Source of the DNA: Mytilinidion resinicola
Lineage: Eukaryota > Ascomycota > Dothideomycetes > Mytilinidiales > Mytilinidiaceae
Direction: 5' to 3'
Assembly: GCF_010093595.1 (NCBI RefSeq)
Contig: NW_022985442.1
Coordinates: 1,573,656 to 1,637,655, forward strand
Length of the DNA stretch: 64,000 nt
Under the pieces are notes generated by a model. That model did no database searches, had not been told where the DNA came from, and was given only the letters and a program-made list of their open reading frames with translations. Every line of letters starts with the position of its first letter. Position 1 is the stretch's first letter. The position numbers and the translations under genes were made by a program. Positions 11,286-22,350 of the stretch are shown here, piece after piece.

Positions 11286-12974
11286 TCAAATCCTCTCCAT
11301 CGACCACCCAACCCTCAAGTACCTCGCCGCCAAAAAACACAAAGCCCCCACATACATGACCACCACCGCAAACACCTGCATCCAGCAAAAGGGAAACGGC
11401 CCCCGTATTCCCACCATCCACCCTCCCAGCGGCGCGCCTGTCAATGCCCCCAACCCAATTGCCGTCAGCACCACCCCCATCCGAAACCCACGCGTAGGGC
11501 CAGTCCTCTCGATAAACGCCGTTATCGTCTGGATAAACAGGCCTTGCACTCCAGCAGAGACCAAACCGTAGAGGCAGCCAATGAAGTAGAGCTCCCACTT
11601 CTTGCCGACGTTCATCCAGAGATTCGCGACGGACGCGCTCATCGCGGTGAAGAAGATGAGGGTGGTGAGGGGGCCGAGGAGGTCGCGGGAGATTATCATG
11701 GCGAAGAAGCGGCCGGCGATGTTGACGCCCAGCATAGCGATGAGGAAGTTGGCGGCTTCGAGGGGGTAGATGCTTAGGACTTCGATGGCGTAGATGATGA
11801 TCTTTGAAATCGTCAGTCGAGGAGAGGAAACGCAAGAAGGCAGAGCACAGATAGTGAGACTTACGAAGTAGAACCCGATATAAAAGCCCCAGAAACTAAA
11901 AGCCATGCCCAAGCACATGAGCATATAGGCCGGCTCACCGAAGATGCCCATGTCGATAATCTGCTTCGGCTTTCCTTTCCGATTTGGCTGCCCGAGGAAC
12001 ATGAAGGAAGCTGGTACCATGGTCACGGTTATTATGCCGCCAAAGACCAAGCATGTAGTCGTGAAGGTGCTATACCGAAGCAGCTGCTGCGCGACGACCG
12101 TATACACGATACCGCCGAGGGGTGCTCCCAAGGAAATCGTCGACATCACCATGTCAAACTTGTCATCGTAGAAGCTGCTGATGTAGAGTGCGCCTGACAC
12201 GAACATCAGGCCGGATCCGATGCCCATCATCACACCTTGTGTAAGGAAGATTCCGAGCCAGTTTTTACAAGCGATAAGGGACAGCTGTCCGGCTAGTAGG
12301 ATGACTGCGCCGCCGAAGAAGCAAGGCCTGAAATGCCCAAGATCGAAGGCTTTGCCAACGGGCATGGCAAGTAAGAAGCTGAACCCGAGCTGAGTGGAGC
12401 CGATCCAGGCTACTTTTCCTTGGGAGGTCCCCCAAAGATACCAATTCACATAATATTCTTGAAAAACACCAAAGGCGAAGTTGACGCCCCAGCAATTGAA
12501 GAGTACCGCCATGCCGGCGAGGATGTGTCTCCAGCTCTGGGAAGTCTTGTTAGCTTGCGGGTTGAGATCATATCGCTCTAACATGCTTACCCGGGGCTCG
12601 GTGTGAGAAGCGGGCTCCCTCAATGTAGTGTTCTTGGTTGCAGAGTTGCCAGCTTCGATGTCAGTCCATCCCTTAGAGCCGCTTGTCTTGCTGATAGGCG
12701 ACTGCAGCAGTGAAGTCAATCCAGGACTTCTGACCGCTTGAACTGGGTGTATTCTGTCGTCCTGATATTCATGCCAAGATCTATTCTGACGCTGGTTGAT
12801 GCGGTTGATCGAACGCGGCGACTCAGGACCGCCGAACGTCGAACCAGTCAGACTGGGACTGTTTCGACTGGGACTGTTTTCCAGCCATACGTTGATCCTC
12901 TCGATCTGTGGGGAAGTCGTAGGCTGAAAATCTAGCCTTGACGATGGGATATCAACATTGATAGTATTAGGCAT
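11286..12974 (-). CDS. MFS transporter, monocarboxylate-porter-like
   Basis: A continuous frame of 562 codons, but two segments inside it are almost certainly introns with lengths divisible by three and no stop: 12537-12590 (54 nt, GTAAGC...CCCAG, GCTAAC branch) and 11802-11864 (63 nt, GTAAGT...AAAG, CTGAC branch). Spliced, the protein is 523 aa. About 110 disordered cytosolic residues precede twelve membrane segments. The first reads AGMAVLFNCWGVNFAFGVFQ followed by GTSQGKVAWIGSTQLGFSF, the pattern of the fungal monocarboxylate-porter group of the major facilitator superfamily. The loop GKAFDLGHFRP matches the usual loop between segments 2 and 3. The likely role is proton-coupled movement of a carboxylate or related small molecule across a membrane; the substrate cannot be told. 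It lies alone, without a biosynthetic neighbour. Confidence 0.88.
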   Translation of the reverse strand: MPNTINVDIPSSRLDFQPTTSPQIERINVWLENSPSRNSPSLTGSTFGGPESPRSINRINQRQNRSWHEYQDDRIHPVQAVRSPGLTSLLQSPISKTSGSKGWTDIEAGNSATKNTTLREPASHTEPRVSMLERYDLNPQANKTSQSWRHILAGMAVLFNCWGVNFAFGVFQEYYVNWYLWGTSQGKVAWIGSTQLGFSFLLAMPVGKAFDLGHFRPCFFGGAVILLAGQLSLIACKNWLGIFLTQGVMMGIGSGLMFVSGALYISSFYDDKFDMVMSTISLGAPLGGIVYTVVAQQLLRYSTFTTTCLVFGGIITVTMVPASFMFLGQPNRKGKPKQIIDMGIFGEPAYMLMCLGMAFSFWGFYIGFYFVSLTICALPSCVSSPRLTISKIIIYAIEVLSIYPLEAANFLIAMLGVNIAGRFFAMIISRDLLGPLTTLIFFTAMSASVANLWMNVGKKWELYFIGCLYGLVSAGVQGLFIQTITAFIERTGPTRGFRMGVVLTAIGLGALTGAPLGGWMVGIRGPFPFCWMQVFAVVVMYVGALCFLAARYLRVGWSMERI

Positions 12975-13467
12975 CGTTGGAGTTACAGAAGTAGACCTGA
13001 GCTGGATGTGAGAACCCTAGTGACAGGTCGTAGGTTTGATGTAGACGCATACGTTGTATAGGCAACTCATTATCTGCGGCCCTTCCCTATCGCGGTTGTC
13101 CTCGGCGCTGGATACGTTGACCGCTTCACGAGAGTCAGAAGACGTTCGTCACGCCGCGACGATATATGCCCCCGCACTCTGTCACGTATGGAGATGATGA
13201 CGCTTGGGCATGGACTGTGCCAATGGTCTTGTGACTCACCTCAAATCACAAGCAAAGAGGTCTGTGACATCAGATAATGATTTGACAGACATACAATATG
13301 TTTTCAGTATAGAGTTGCCACAGAGGTGGATGTCATTTCGGTATCTGACTATTAGAAACCTTGAAAAGACGCAAAAAGTGGAAGCCAATGAACACCGTCT
13401 CAGGGACGCCGCCCTTACCATGTAGTAATGATCACGGACTGGAAACTACTCAGCACGTAGAGAAGAC
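12975..13467. other. intergenic region
   Basis: Upstream region of the MFS gene and 3' flank of the SH3 gene. No gene or strong repeat is visible. Confidence 0.5.
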
Positions 13468-14252
13468 CTAGAAAATGCTATCGACAATCTTCGAGCCGAT
13501 AGTCGCACCAGCGCCGAACACAGCCGCATTGCCCAGCTTCTTGCCAAACTTCTTTCCCATTTCCTGGCCTTTGCCTGGTGTACCGGGTTGGCCACCGGCG
13601 CCTTGGCTCACATCTAAGGGCATGTTGCCGTAGTTGGAGGGCTGGGTTTGTTGGTATGGTTGCACAGCATTGTAGGCAGCTCCCTTCGACTCGACAGCCT
13701 TCACGTAGCTGCTGGGGAAGATTCCCTCGTGGCCGGTCCTCTCGTTCTTTCCTTTCCACCACTCGGCATTCATGTATTCGGTAACGGCGATGCTGTCGTT
13801 GGGCATGAGGGCCAGGTCGCCGGCATCTTGGGCGTTGTATTGGTAGAGGGCGGTAGCGGTGGTGAGAATCGCTGGAGCTGGCGGGGCGGAGGGGTACGCG
13901 GGCGGCGGGGGGTTGTTGTCGGCGTAGTATCCAATCTTCTGCTTCTTCTCGTCTTGATGGTGCGGTTCATGCTGGGTCTGCTGCTGCTGTGGCGGTTGCT
14001 GGATGGCGAGCGCGGCCATGGCGTTGACTGGGGTGGCAGCAGATTGAGTGCGCGTGTTCTCGAGGGGAAGTTGGTTCACGATAGTCGTGAACTGTTCGTT
14101 GGTGATTACGTTAGAGTCGACAAGAAACTCCAGCTCCTGTATAAATGTTAGAAACCCTTCGAGGTCCTTTCGAGCACCAAAAAGAATATTCTTACGGTTT
14201 GTATAGTGCGCAGAGACCTCTTAGCCATGGCGGAGTTGAATGCATCGGCCAT
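13468..14252 (-). CDS. SH3-domain protein of the LSB1/PIN3 type
   Basis: Two exons, 14196-14252 and 13468-14136, separated by a 59 nt intron (GTAAGA...ATACAG). The product is 241 aa. The short first exon restores the conserved N-terminus: KRSLRTIQTELEFLVDSNVI matches the start of yeast Lsb1 and Lsb2/Pin3. The SH3 domain spans about residues 112-168, with ALYQYNAQDAGDL, the WW pair of EWWKGKN and the closing GIFPSSYV. A Pro/Gln-rich linker precedes it and a Gly-rich C-terminus with GAGATIGSKIVDSIF follows, as in family members. In yeast these proteins bind Las17 (WASP) and damp Arp2/3-driven actin assembly at endocytic sites; the same role is inferred here. The first exon was chosen because a start at the first ATG of exon 2 would lose the conserved helix. 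Confidence 0.9.
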
Positions 14253-14956
14253 GTTGATGGCTTCAGGATGGATTCGAAGGTGGTGTACGATAGTAGTGGA
14301 GTCGAAGAGCGAGTGTAAGTTGGTCGGAGGTGGTGCGGGTGCGGTAGTCTAGAGGTGGCGCGTCGTCAACTCGGTCTCGGAGGTGGAGAGATTGGGATGC
14401 GCTGCTGGCTGTGCCCCTGCATCGAGGCTGTGCAAAATGTTCTTCCACTTCGAGACAGATGGCGATCTATCAACAAGGAATTACTCGACGACTATGTACG
14501 GGAATGGCACTTGCTGGCCGCTGTCAAGGGCCTTTCGACTCACTTTTGGAAATGTGAGAGGAGTATGAGTCTATTGACATGCGATATTCGCTCAAACACT
14601 AACACCTATGTACTGTACAACCACACAAAGGGAACGGAGACACACCCGCATATCGTGCAGGGTCCTCAATGCACGACCCGCGTAGATTACGACTCCATCT
14701 CTCTTATTGGATTGCAAGGTTGAGAGATATCATATTACTGGGCATTACATTCAACTACGGAGTACATTCGGGGGATCATCAGTATCCGTCTCAATACTAT
14801 TCCCCTTATCTCAAAGGACTCATGAGAGTCAGTAATCCTCCGAGCATCAGGAGAACTTAGGAGAGGTAGAAAAGCTACATGCTTGCAACTGCAAGCTTCA
14901 GAGGAAGTTCTCATCGACCACGTGAAACCACCTCTGTTTTCAGCACCACCCGATAT
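14253..14956. other. intergenic region
   Basis: Promoter region of the SH3 gene and 3' flank of the dehydrogenase gene. Open frames on the plus strand (for example 14355-14723) have no recognisable domain. Confidence 0.5.
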
Positions 14957-15724
14957 CTAGGTCGGACGTTGAACACCCTTGAAGAACATGCCCGACCTCA
15001 GTTTCTCGAACCCGTTGAAAACAGCCTCTACCATTCCAACCGCGATCTGATCATCACCATGCACCAGCTTCGCCCAAGAGTCCTTAACAAAGTCAACCAG
15101 CGGCATCCCTATCGCCCGTCCGTTCTTGATATCGTCGTGTAGCTCCGTCTGAACTGCAGGAGGGAAGATCTCAATAACCTTTATCCTCTCCGGCCCATCC
15201 GCAAGCTGCTCGCGAAGACAGAGCAGGAAATGGTGAAGCGCGGCTTTCGAAGCCGAGTAATTCAGACACTGTACAACCGGAATGAGCGCAAGACTTGACG
15301 ACGTATAGATCAAACTCGTATCCCCCGGCTGTTTCTGCAAATGTGGTATGAAAGCCAGCGTCAAATGAATAAACGCCGTGTAATTCGTGAGCGTTTCCTC
15401 GTCCAAGATAGACAGATCCACCGTCTCAGGCTTTAAGAAGTTAAACGCGCGCTGTATGCCCGCATTCAGGAGCACACAGTCCAAGTCCGGGTGTGCGTTT
15501 GTGACATCCAGCGCGAACTTTGGGATCTGATTCAGCAGCTTGATGTCGAATTGGATGGCTTCGACGCGCTCTTGGCCGTGCTTGGAGACGAAGGCGTCCA
15601 GTCGGTCCTTTCGCCGGCCGACTATGATCACTTGCTTGCCGTCTTGAATGAGCTTTTCGGCGTATGCTTCCCCGATACCAGAAGTTGCGCCAATGATGAG
15701 AATCTTGTTGTAGTGGAAAGACAT
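14957..15724 (-). CDS. short-chain dehydrogenase/reductase
   Basis: 255 aa, single exon. The open frame reaches 15853, but the ATG at 15724 (MSFHYNKILIIGATSGIGEA) is chosen because the Rossmann fold starts immediately after it. Features of the classical SDR family: cofactor motif GATSGIG at residues 12-18, NAG at 87-89, catalytic serine in the TSSS run at 141-144, and the YSASK tetrad Tyr156-Lys160. The basic pair GRRKDR after strand 2 favours NADP(H). The length is normal for the family. It should reduce or oxidise a small carbonyl/alcohol substrate in the cytosol; the substrate is unknown. It has no clustered partner genes. Confidence 0.88.
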   Translation of the reverse strand: MSFHYNKILIIGATSGIGEAYAEKLIQDGKQVIIVGRRKDRLDAFVSKHGQERVEAIQFDIKLLNQIPKFALDVTNAHPDLDCVLLNAGIQRAFNFLKPETVDLSILDEETLTNYTAFIHLTLAFIPHLQKQPGDTSLIYTSSSLALIPVVQCLNYSASKAALHHFLLCLREQLADGPERIKVIEIFPPAVQTELHDDIKNGRAIGMPLVDFVKDSWAKLVHGDDQIAVGMVEAVFNGFEKLRSGMFFKGVQRPT

Positions 15725-16245
15725 TCTTGCGGGATCCAGATTTATGCTAAAATTGATGGACGATCGTTTTATATGCAGCAAGGCTAGACCCGGGCTTAAC
15801 GCAACAAGATCAGAAAGGTAAGTCCAAATATGTCGGACGGATGGCTTAAGCAACAGCTGACTTCATATGCTTCCTTCGAAAGTATCAGAAGAGATCCGTA
15901 AGGGAAGAAGAGGGGCTACTCGTTCTTCAAATACGAGATTCAAGAACACCCTTGCAAGGCTGGCATACGAGAGGGTATAGTGAGGGGTAGAGTCTACACT
16001 GATTGGAGAGCGCGACATGCTTAATGCGAACGAATGCGAGGACTCGTAAAGGCACTGCTACAATTGGGTTACTCAGACGGCTATCATCGTCTGGAAATCC
16101 TGGAGAAGTCATTGAGGTAATCCCGATACAGGTCAAAGATACGCATCCTGATATCAAACAAAGATGTCTCATTTCTGGAAATAACGCTCATATTGGCTGC
16201 GTACTCTATCTGTACGAAAATAGTCTCAAACTATTCTCAAGCAGA
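15725..16245. other. intergenic region
   Basis: Upstream flank of the dehydrogenase gene and 3' flank of the membrane protein gene. No gene is supported. Confidence 0.5.
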
Positions 16246-18375
16246 CTATGCGGATCGCTTTTCCTCTACTCCCTGTCCGGCCCCTTCCTTCACAAGAACT
16301 ACTTTCAGCCCTTCCGCAGTCCTACTTAACCCCTTTCCGCCATCTATACCCTTCTCAAGACCCATCACCTCTCCATCTTCCACACCACTTCCATCCCGTA
16401 CAGACTCCACCCGACACCTCACCCTCTCATCCCACGCCGGAAAAGGGGTCGTCTCAGGCACCCTCACCTTGCCCGTCCCCTCCACCCACGCTGCCCATCC
16501 CAGCGCAACCAAGCACGCCCCCAGCGCCGTTCCACAAATCACCACATACGCCACGAGTGTGGCCCGCCCTACCTGCAACTGATACCTCGTTACCGCCTCA
16601 ACGACCTCCGTATCCGCAGGACTCTCGTGAATCAGCTCCTCCGCGAACACCTTCAGCGTCGGGAACGCATCACCCAGCGTTGCGTTCTCGGCATACTGAG
16701 CCAGAGCGCGAGCGAAGAGCGATGGCTGGCAGTAAAACAGCATGATCGCCAGCAAACACTGCAGCGTATCCTGCGCGCGCGTAACGACGGCTGGGTTCTG
16801 CGGGCCGAGCGCTTCTACGCTCTTCAAGTTCGCCCAGATCATGGCGGGGTAGACGTACAGCGAGAAGAGATTCGTGGCCTTTGAGTCGGCGAAGAGATTG
16901 AGCAGCGCGGCGAGGTCGGGGAACGAGGAGAAGGCGGAGCGGTAGCCGGCGAGCATCTCGCTCGCGGAGACGGGCGCAACGAGGGCGGGGGAGGTGAAGG
17001 TGTGCGAGAGGATGGTGCCGTTGATTTTGCTGTACGCGACGTCGGCGTCGCGGAAGGTGGTGGTGAGGGAGGTTGTCCAGCCGGGGCGGGAGTGCCAAGT
17101 TTTGTTTGTGTGGCAGTCGGAGAGGGTGGATATGTCGTTGGGACAGTGGACGATTCCTATAAGATGAGCTTCAGGCTTGAGAAAATCGAGTTTTTATTGT
17201 TTTTGAACTTACTGGCATTCAGGGTGTTGTTGGCCGGATTCTTGAGGCATAGGTGGAACGCCCCGAATGGGAAGCCGTACACCTCACAGTCGGTGTCTGC
17301 TTCGAAATGCCATTCTTCGTTCATCGCAGGCCCCTCTATGAAGTCGAAGATGTAGCCCCGCTGACTCCTTGCAAGAATCACATCGGTCTTGTTGTGGTTC
17401 GACTCGTTATCCGTTGGCGCAGCGGCTAATTCCACACCCCCAGGAACGAAGTAGGCCCGTCTGCAGTTTTGCGTGTTGGGCGTTCCAGGGAAGTGGGAGC
17501 AGGGAATCGAGCGTAATTTCATGGGTGTAATGTCAACTGAACGGCTTCTTTCGGAGAGAAACATGGCTAAATCTGCTTGAACGAGTTGGTCGGCGACGGC
17601 GGAGACATTCTTGGCCAGAGAAGTGTTATAGAGGCTCATGCCCCAACCACGAGAGGCGCGGGCTTCTTCAAGGACATCGAAGACCATTCGGGTGTTCACA
17701 TTGCCTAATAGACGTCAGCTCTGAAATGAGGCTTCCGTTGATTCGCAAAAGCGAGATACCAAAGAGCTTTAAATTCCAGACAAGCTATGACTTTGAGAAC
17801 CTCTCAATCAACGAAAATTTAAAGCAATCAGACTCACTCATGATCAAAATCCCCACTATGGGAACCAACGCCATGCCACCTAGCCTAACCGCAGACCACA
17901 ACCTCACCTTACTCCTCCAAGCATGCCCACCTCCAACTGTCAGCATCAGCAAGCCCAATACGCCCGTTCCAGCCTGCAGACTCAAGTATTTGCTCAGCAG
18001 TAAACCATTCTTCCTCGAGATCAGGAGCCATTGCACACGCTCGAATGCAGATGCAATAGTAGCTGTGAGAAAGGAGCCCGTGAGCCCGGACAGTATGCTG
18101 AGAACAAAGATGGTGTTCGAACTAGAGGAGTATAGGAAACGGAGATGGGATGCTGCGGTGACCCGGGAGGCGTAGACGGCTGTGAGGATAAGAAAGACAA
18201 TCGTTAGCAGGGCGGAGGTCCAGGATAAAAGTTGATTGCCAAATCTTGAGCTTGGTGATGAGCAGGATGTTTCTGAGGTGGTCAATGGGCTGGGTGGAGT
18301 GGGGGGTTTCGGGTCGGTGTCGCTCTCGGGAGTGAGCGTGGAGTAACTGGGCGAAGAATGAGGTTGCCGTAACAT
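16246..18375 (-). CDS. fungal transmembrane protein of unknown function, three exons
   Basis: Exons 17838-18375, 17213-17704 and 16246-17156 join in frame across introns of 133 nt (GTGAGT...TATTAG) and 56 nt (GTAAGT...TTATAG), giving 646 aa. The N-terminus is cytosolic and Ser/Pro-rich, followed by membrane segments near residues 50-70 (WTSALLTIVFLILTAVYASR), 87-110 and 135-175. A long central region carries N-glycosylation sequons (NTS, NVS, NAT) and scattered cysteines, suggesting an extracytoplasmic domain. A final membrane segment (VAYVVICGTALGACLVALGW) comes near residue 550, then a charged tail. This N-cluster/ectodomain/C-anchor layout occurs in many uncharacterised plasma-membrane proteins of Pezizomycotina. 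No enzyme motif is visible. Coding-strand composition switches from C-rich to G-rich within the last exon. Confidence 0.8.
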
Positions 18376-19492
18376 GTTGTATAGAAGATCCGATAACTTA
18401 GTGGAATATTGTACTATGAGGAGAGTATGACTGCTACGAGTATGAAGAAGGATTGCGCGGAGGAGTGAGATTAGAAAATTGAGGATAAGGAGAAGACTCT
18501 TAAGTTACCCCTTCGTATTCATCATCCCACAACACTTTCAGCGGCTTGAATTGATGCCTCTTGAGGGTGTACATGAAAAGTTGCTGTAACGGTTCTCGAA
18601 TACTGATGCACGTTACACAACCCAACCACAAGGTTCACCAACCAGGCTGAGCTCTGTCGTAACTCTGCTTTCGATGATAGCATAGCACCTGTACGTCCCA
18701 ACCGGGCAGACAAAATCTCGGAGAATTACAGAGCCAGGTAAGGGTGTGACCTTCCGTTGTATCGGTAGTTCGAGAGGCTCAGCCGGGCCACAGGCGTAAG
18801 TACGGCTTGTATATATGGTTGCGCCACGATGAAATGCCGAAGCGGTGCAGTGTCTGCGCACAACCGAGTTTCCAATGGCAATCCGTAAACGGTTGTACGC
18901 CTATTTGCATTGAGTCTAGACAATATGAAATGGAAAATGGTAGAAGCTGAAAGATGTAGAGGAGCTGAAGGGGGAGTAAAAGTGCAGAACTTTTGGGAAA
19001 CCAATGTGTAGTAGCACCATACCACTCTAGTGTCTCCCTATCCTATGACTCAGGTTGAAAATTGATGTGAACTCTGTCTTATTTCGGGGGCCCGAAGGCC
19101 AAACTATATACTACGTAGGAAGTGACTGTATGCATAGGCAGAAGCACTAATTGGAGGCAGCAGTAGGCAGCATTAGGCAGGGTAGGCCACCGTACCCCAA
19201 CCCCTCTCTGTAGAAGTTGTAACTGGCTAGGCATGTAGGCAGCTACTATGCCAGCAACTCCAAGTCTGTACGTAGGTGACCGTGAACCGTATGAGTTGTT
19301 GATCCTAGGTTGTAGCTGTTACAACCCGAGTCTATGTGTCTAGAAAGCATTATGTAGTGAGAATGAAGCAAATATGAAGATAAGGCAAATCACAAACCAT
19401 TTTGGTGAAGTGGCATAATGCTCTCAAGATCGCCTATGCTCGCCGGAGGTTACACATTCCTCGAAGATAGATTGACTTTTTTGGGTGTTGGT
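18376..19492. other. intergenic region
   Basis: About 1.1 kb without a supported gene. It holds a loose AGGCAG-type repeat at about 19150-19190 and otherwise nothing notable. Confidence 0.5.
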
Positions 19493-21412
19493 TCAAGTGT
19501 TTTCATTGTTACCTTCGCAAGCGTTGTGGTTCGTCTCCACATCTTCGCCATTTGAAGTAGAGGCTTTGGCAACTTCGATTGTTGGTCGGGGCTGAACTAC
19601 GTGCTCTATCTCTAGCTCTGCGGAACGAGCAGCTCGATCCGGTGTAGCTGAGTCGAGGTTTTGACGTTTCAGCTGCTGCTGCTCGCTGGGAGTCTGCTTC
19701 TTCGTTCGTTTCTTGGTTTTGTCCACAATCTTTTTGTAAAGCTTGTGCTCCTTTCTACGCTTGAGCCTTTCATCCTCTTCGAGAAAATTTCCGCGATCGT
19801 CGATGCTAATACCATGTGAGACAACATTGTCCGGTATCATCCCGACTGAAAGCGCATCACATGCGTCTCTGATTAGATCGAGATACTGGATACGCTCAGG
19901 AAGGTTGTCCGTGACGTAAGAGATGTTAGCGAAAAGCAGACTCTCCAGATCGTGTCCTGGTGAGACAGTTAGTACGAAGAACAATGCATCGATCCGCCAT
20001 GACTTTACGTATGATCGTAACTGTTCTCGATATAACTGAGTAGTCGAGGGCCTCCCCGTTTCCGCGATCTCAGAGATAGAATGGCCAGCACCACGTTTAA
20101 GGGCGCTTTCGCATTAACAAGACGCTCTCCTGGCTGAAGGATCACGATAGATTTCGCGACATTCACTGCGAAATCCAAATTTTGCCTCGGGACCGATTGT
20201 GTAAATTTAGTGGAATGTCGGCAGTCAGAGGGGTGTCCGCCCGTTCAATGTCTTCTGGGCCACCGTCAAGGGAATTGGACGTTGCTTGAGCCCATTCAAC
20301 GTCCCCAGGGACGAATTCCGACTTCGGTCTGGAAGAAGAAGAATATAATGCCTGTCGAAGAGCAATGAGTCGCGTATATAGGCCTGTTGTCCTGAATCCT
20401 TCGGGGATGTCAAACTCGGGATAGATCTTGAAAAGACCTTTTGCAATAAGATCATCGAGGGAGATATGAAGAAGGATCTTTGTATACTTCACAACACCCA
20501 CAGACACAAACTCGTGGGTGAACTTCCGAGAGTGCAGGCGGCCAAGATCCCGACGACCCCAAAAGAGGTAAGCTCCGACTTTGGCCTGTTCATAAACAGT
20601 CAGTGCCGGGTGTATGTGGATAGGCTGTCCACCAGTGGATGTAGTTGTGGGGATAGTCATGGCCTTAGCTGTGTCGACCACAGCGATATGACAATCGAAT
20701 TGCTTGTTTCTCGATCTTCCAAGGGCGTGCTCAACCGCAAACAAGAACGAGATAGTGAAGGAGGCGAAGTCGTCATCGTTGCGGTCGTGCCATGCTAGAT
20801 GGTGCCCTAACATTACGGTAATTTCTCCTTCGTTCATGTCATAGATAGAGTCGCGACAATCTTGGTGTTGGTGTCGATCTGTTGGGGGTTGAAAAATTGT
20901 CTTCGCGCCGTACCCCTTCGTGGATCGCATACCACTTAGGGAGTAAGCTCTGAATAGCTGTGGGGGAACCATCGCGCAAGAATCTGTCCCGGGTTAACTG
21001 TGAAATACTAGCTTTTGGAAAGAAACTTGCCTTTTAGTATCCTTTTCTGTTCGTCGTCCAGCGCTTTGTCGTTTTCAGTGAGGTCTTTCAAGCCGTCATG
21101 GTATGTAGTGCCCTTCTCAGGTTGCACCACGATTTCGAGGGAATTTTCAGCTTTATTCTCATTCGGAACAGGGTGTGTGGATTCGAGAACGTTGATCCTC
21201 TTGACTCTCTTCAGCCTCTCGATCTCTTTCTTGCTCGGCATCTTTGTGCAACTTGCCGGGCCCCAACGGTGCTGTTTCCGTCGACCAGAGTAGCCACGTG
21301 CTGCGGTTGACGTCGGCGGTAAGGCTTTCTTTTCTTCATACAGGGCACGGGAGGGTAGATATCCAGGTATAGCCATTGAGCTTATGCTACTTACATGAAT
21401 GGGAATAGACAT
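19493..21412 (-). CDS. DUF7587-like fungal protein, three exons
   Basis: Three stretches of open frame join into one 603 aa product: 21031-21412, 20167-20983 and 19493-20105. The second intron (61 nt, GTGAAT...GCGAAAG) is required to avoid stops. The first (47 nt) uses a GC donor (AAAG/GCAAGT) and an ACAG acceptor. The centre reads VPPQLFRAYSLSG, then HHLAWHDRNDDDFASFTISF and CHIAVVDTAKAM, then the block AKVGAYLFWGRRDLGRLHSR. This order of an entry R-x-F motif, an H-L-x-W-(S/T)-LFA block and an I-x-V-x-D-T strand matches the fungal DUF7587 family as I remember it, so the name is tentative. The C-terminus has a Lys/Arg cluster (KLYKKIVDKTKKRTKK) that could be a nuclear signal. The true start could be a later ATG at the MPSKKEIERLK segment. 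The function is unknown. Confidence 0.62.
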
Positions 21413-21907
21413 TCAATGATCTGACCAACCTGACCATAACGTCGTGATGGATGAATATCTATCTCAGTAAGCTCAAGCTTGCAACGTGATCTAATGTAGT
21501 CAGAGTAACACTTGCCTATGGTTACAATGCCAGAGAGAAGTCGCGTCTGATATAGGCGGTAGATGTGTTGCGGTGTGCCCCAGATTTGGCTTATAGCAGA
21601 GCGTTATCGCTACCCACAAATCCCTTCTGAGATTCTTTATCAGTTTCTCCTAATGCTTGAGAGGTCACGCTCTCACTTCGGAAACAGGCGGTGGACGTGT
21701 TGCAGTTGCAGTGCGCACTGAAAATCGGATATAAAAGAGCGCCTGACTCTCCTTCCTCCTTTATTCCACCACCTTCTGTCTACATCATCACTCACCTCCA
21801 TCCTTTTTCTCATTCATCCTTATTCTCATTCATCAACTTACATCCTTATCCTTATTCAATAACCTAAACAAAGCTCCACCTACTCACTCAGATACTAACA
21901 ATCTACC
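21413..21907. promoter_or_regulatory. promoter and 5' leader of the small secreted protein gene
   Basis: Holds a clear TATA box (TATAAAAG, 21730-21737) about 170 nt before the start codon. After it comes a CT/CA-rich leader (about 21750-21900) of the kind found before highly expressed fungal genes. The left part is the shared upstream region with the minus-strand gene. Confidence 0.65.
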
Positions 21908-22350
21908 ATGAAGTTCAACGTCCTCCTCGCGGTCGTCGGCGCCCTCGGCGTCGTGGCCTCTGCGGTTCCTACCCAGCCAGCAGTCAACTCAGCCGGCGTC
22001 GAGCTCAGCGCAGTCCTCAACGGCATGGACGGCATGGACCTCAGCGCAGTCACCACGCTGAGTGATCCTCAGGTCGATGCCACCTGCGGCGATTGCTTCA
22101 ACGCTTACATCGAGTGCTGCGCTGTGAGTCTACCTCGCTCGACCTGACATTAGCTGTGCTGTAAGCTAGTGGCACGCAACAATGAGACTGACATGCATGT
22201 AGCAACAACCGAACAACAAGTACTGGACTGCGGCGTGCGTCTTCATGGTCTGTCGCGCCGACCCAATCGTGAGTGATACTCTTGTGCGGACCTGGAGGGT
22301 GAGACGCTGACCTTACCCAGTGCAAATCATGCGGCTACACCAATTGCTAG
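21908..22350 (+). CDS. small cysteine-rich secreted protein, effector candidate
   Basis: Exons 21908-22123, 22203-22268 and 22321-22350 join in frame across introns of 79 nt (GTGAGT...TGTAG) and 52 nt (GTGAGT...CCCAG), giving 103 aa. The first 19 residues are a textbook signal peptide ending VVASA before VPTQP. The middle is a short acidic/Ser stretch that may be a propeptide. The C-terminal 50 residues carry nine cysteines in the pattern C-x2-C-x6-CC-x12-C-x4-C-x5-C-x2-C-x4-C, ending in a cysteine one residue before the stop. Without the two introns the frame would end early and lose five cysteines, which supports the splicing. I recognise no named family. A secreted disulfide-bonded protein with a strong promoter fits a candidate effector, surface-active or antimicrobial protein; that is inference. 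Confidence 0.82.

Noticed and set aside
18376..19492. Small minus-strand frames with membrane-like stretches
   Set aside because: Overlapping frames with no conserved motif, no splice logic and ordinary intergenic composition.
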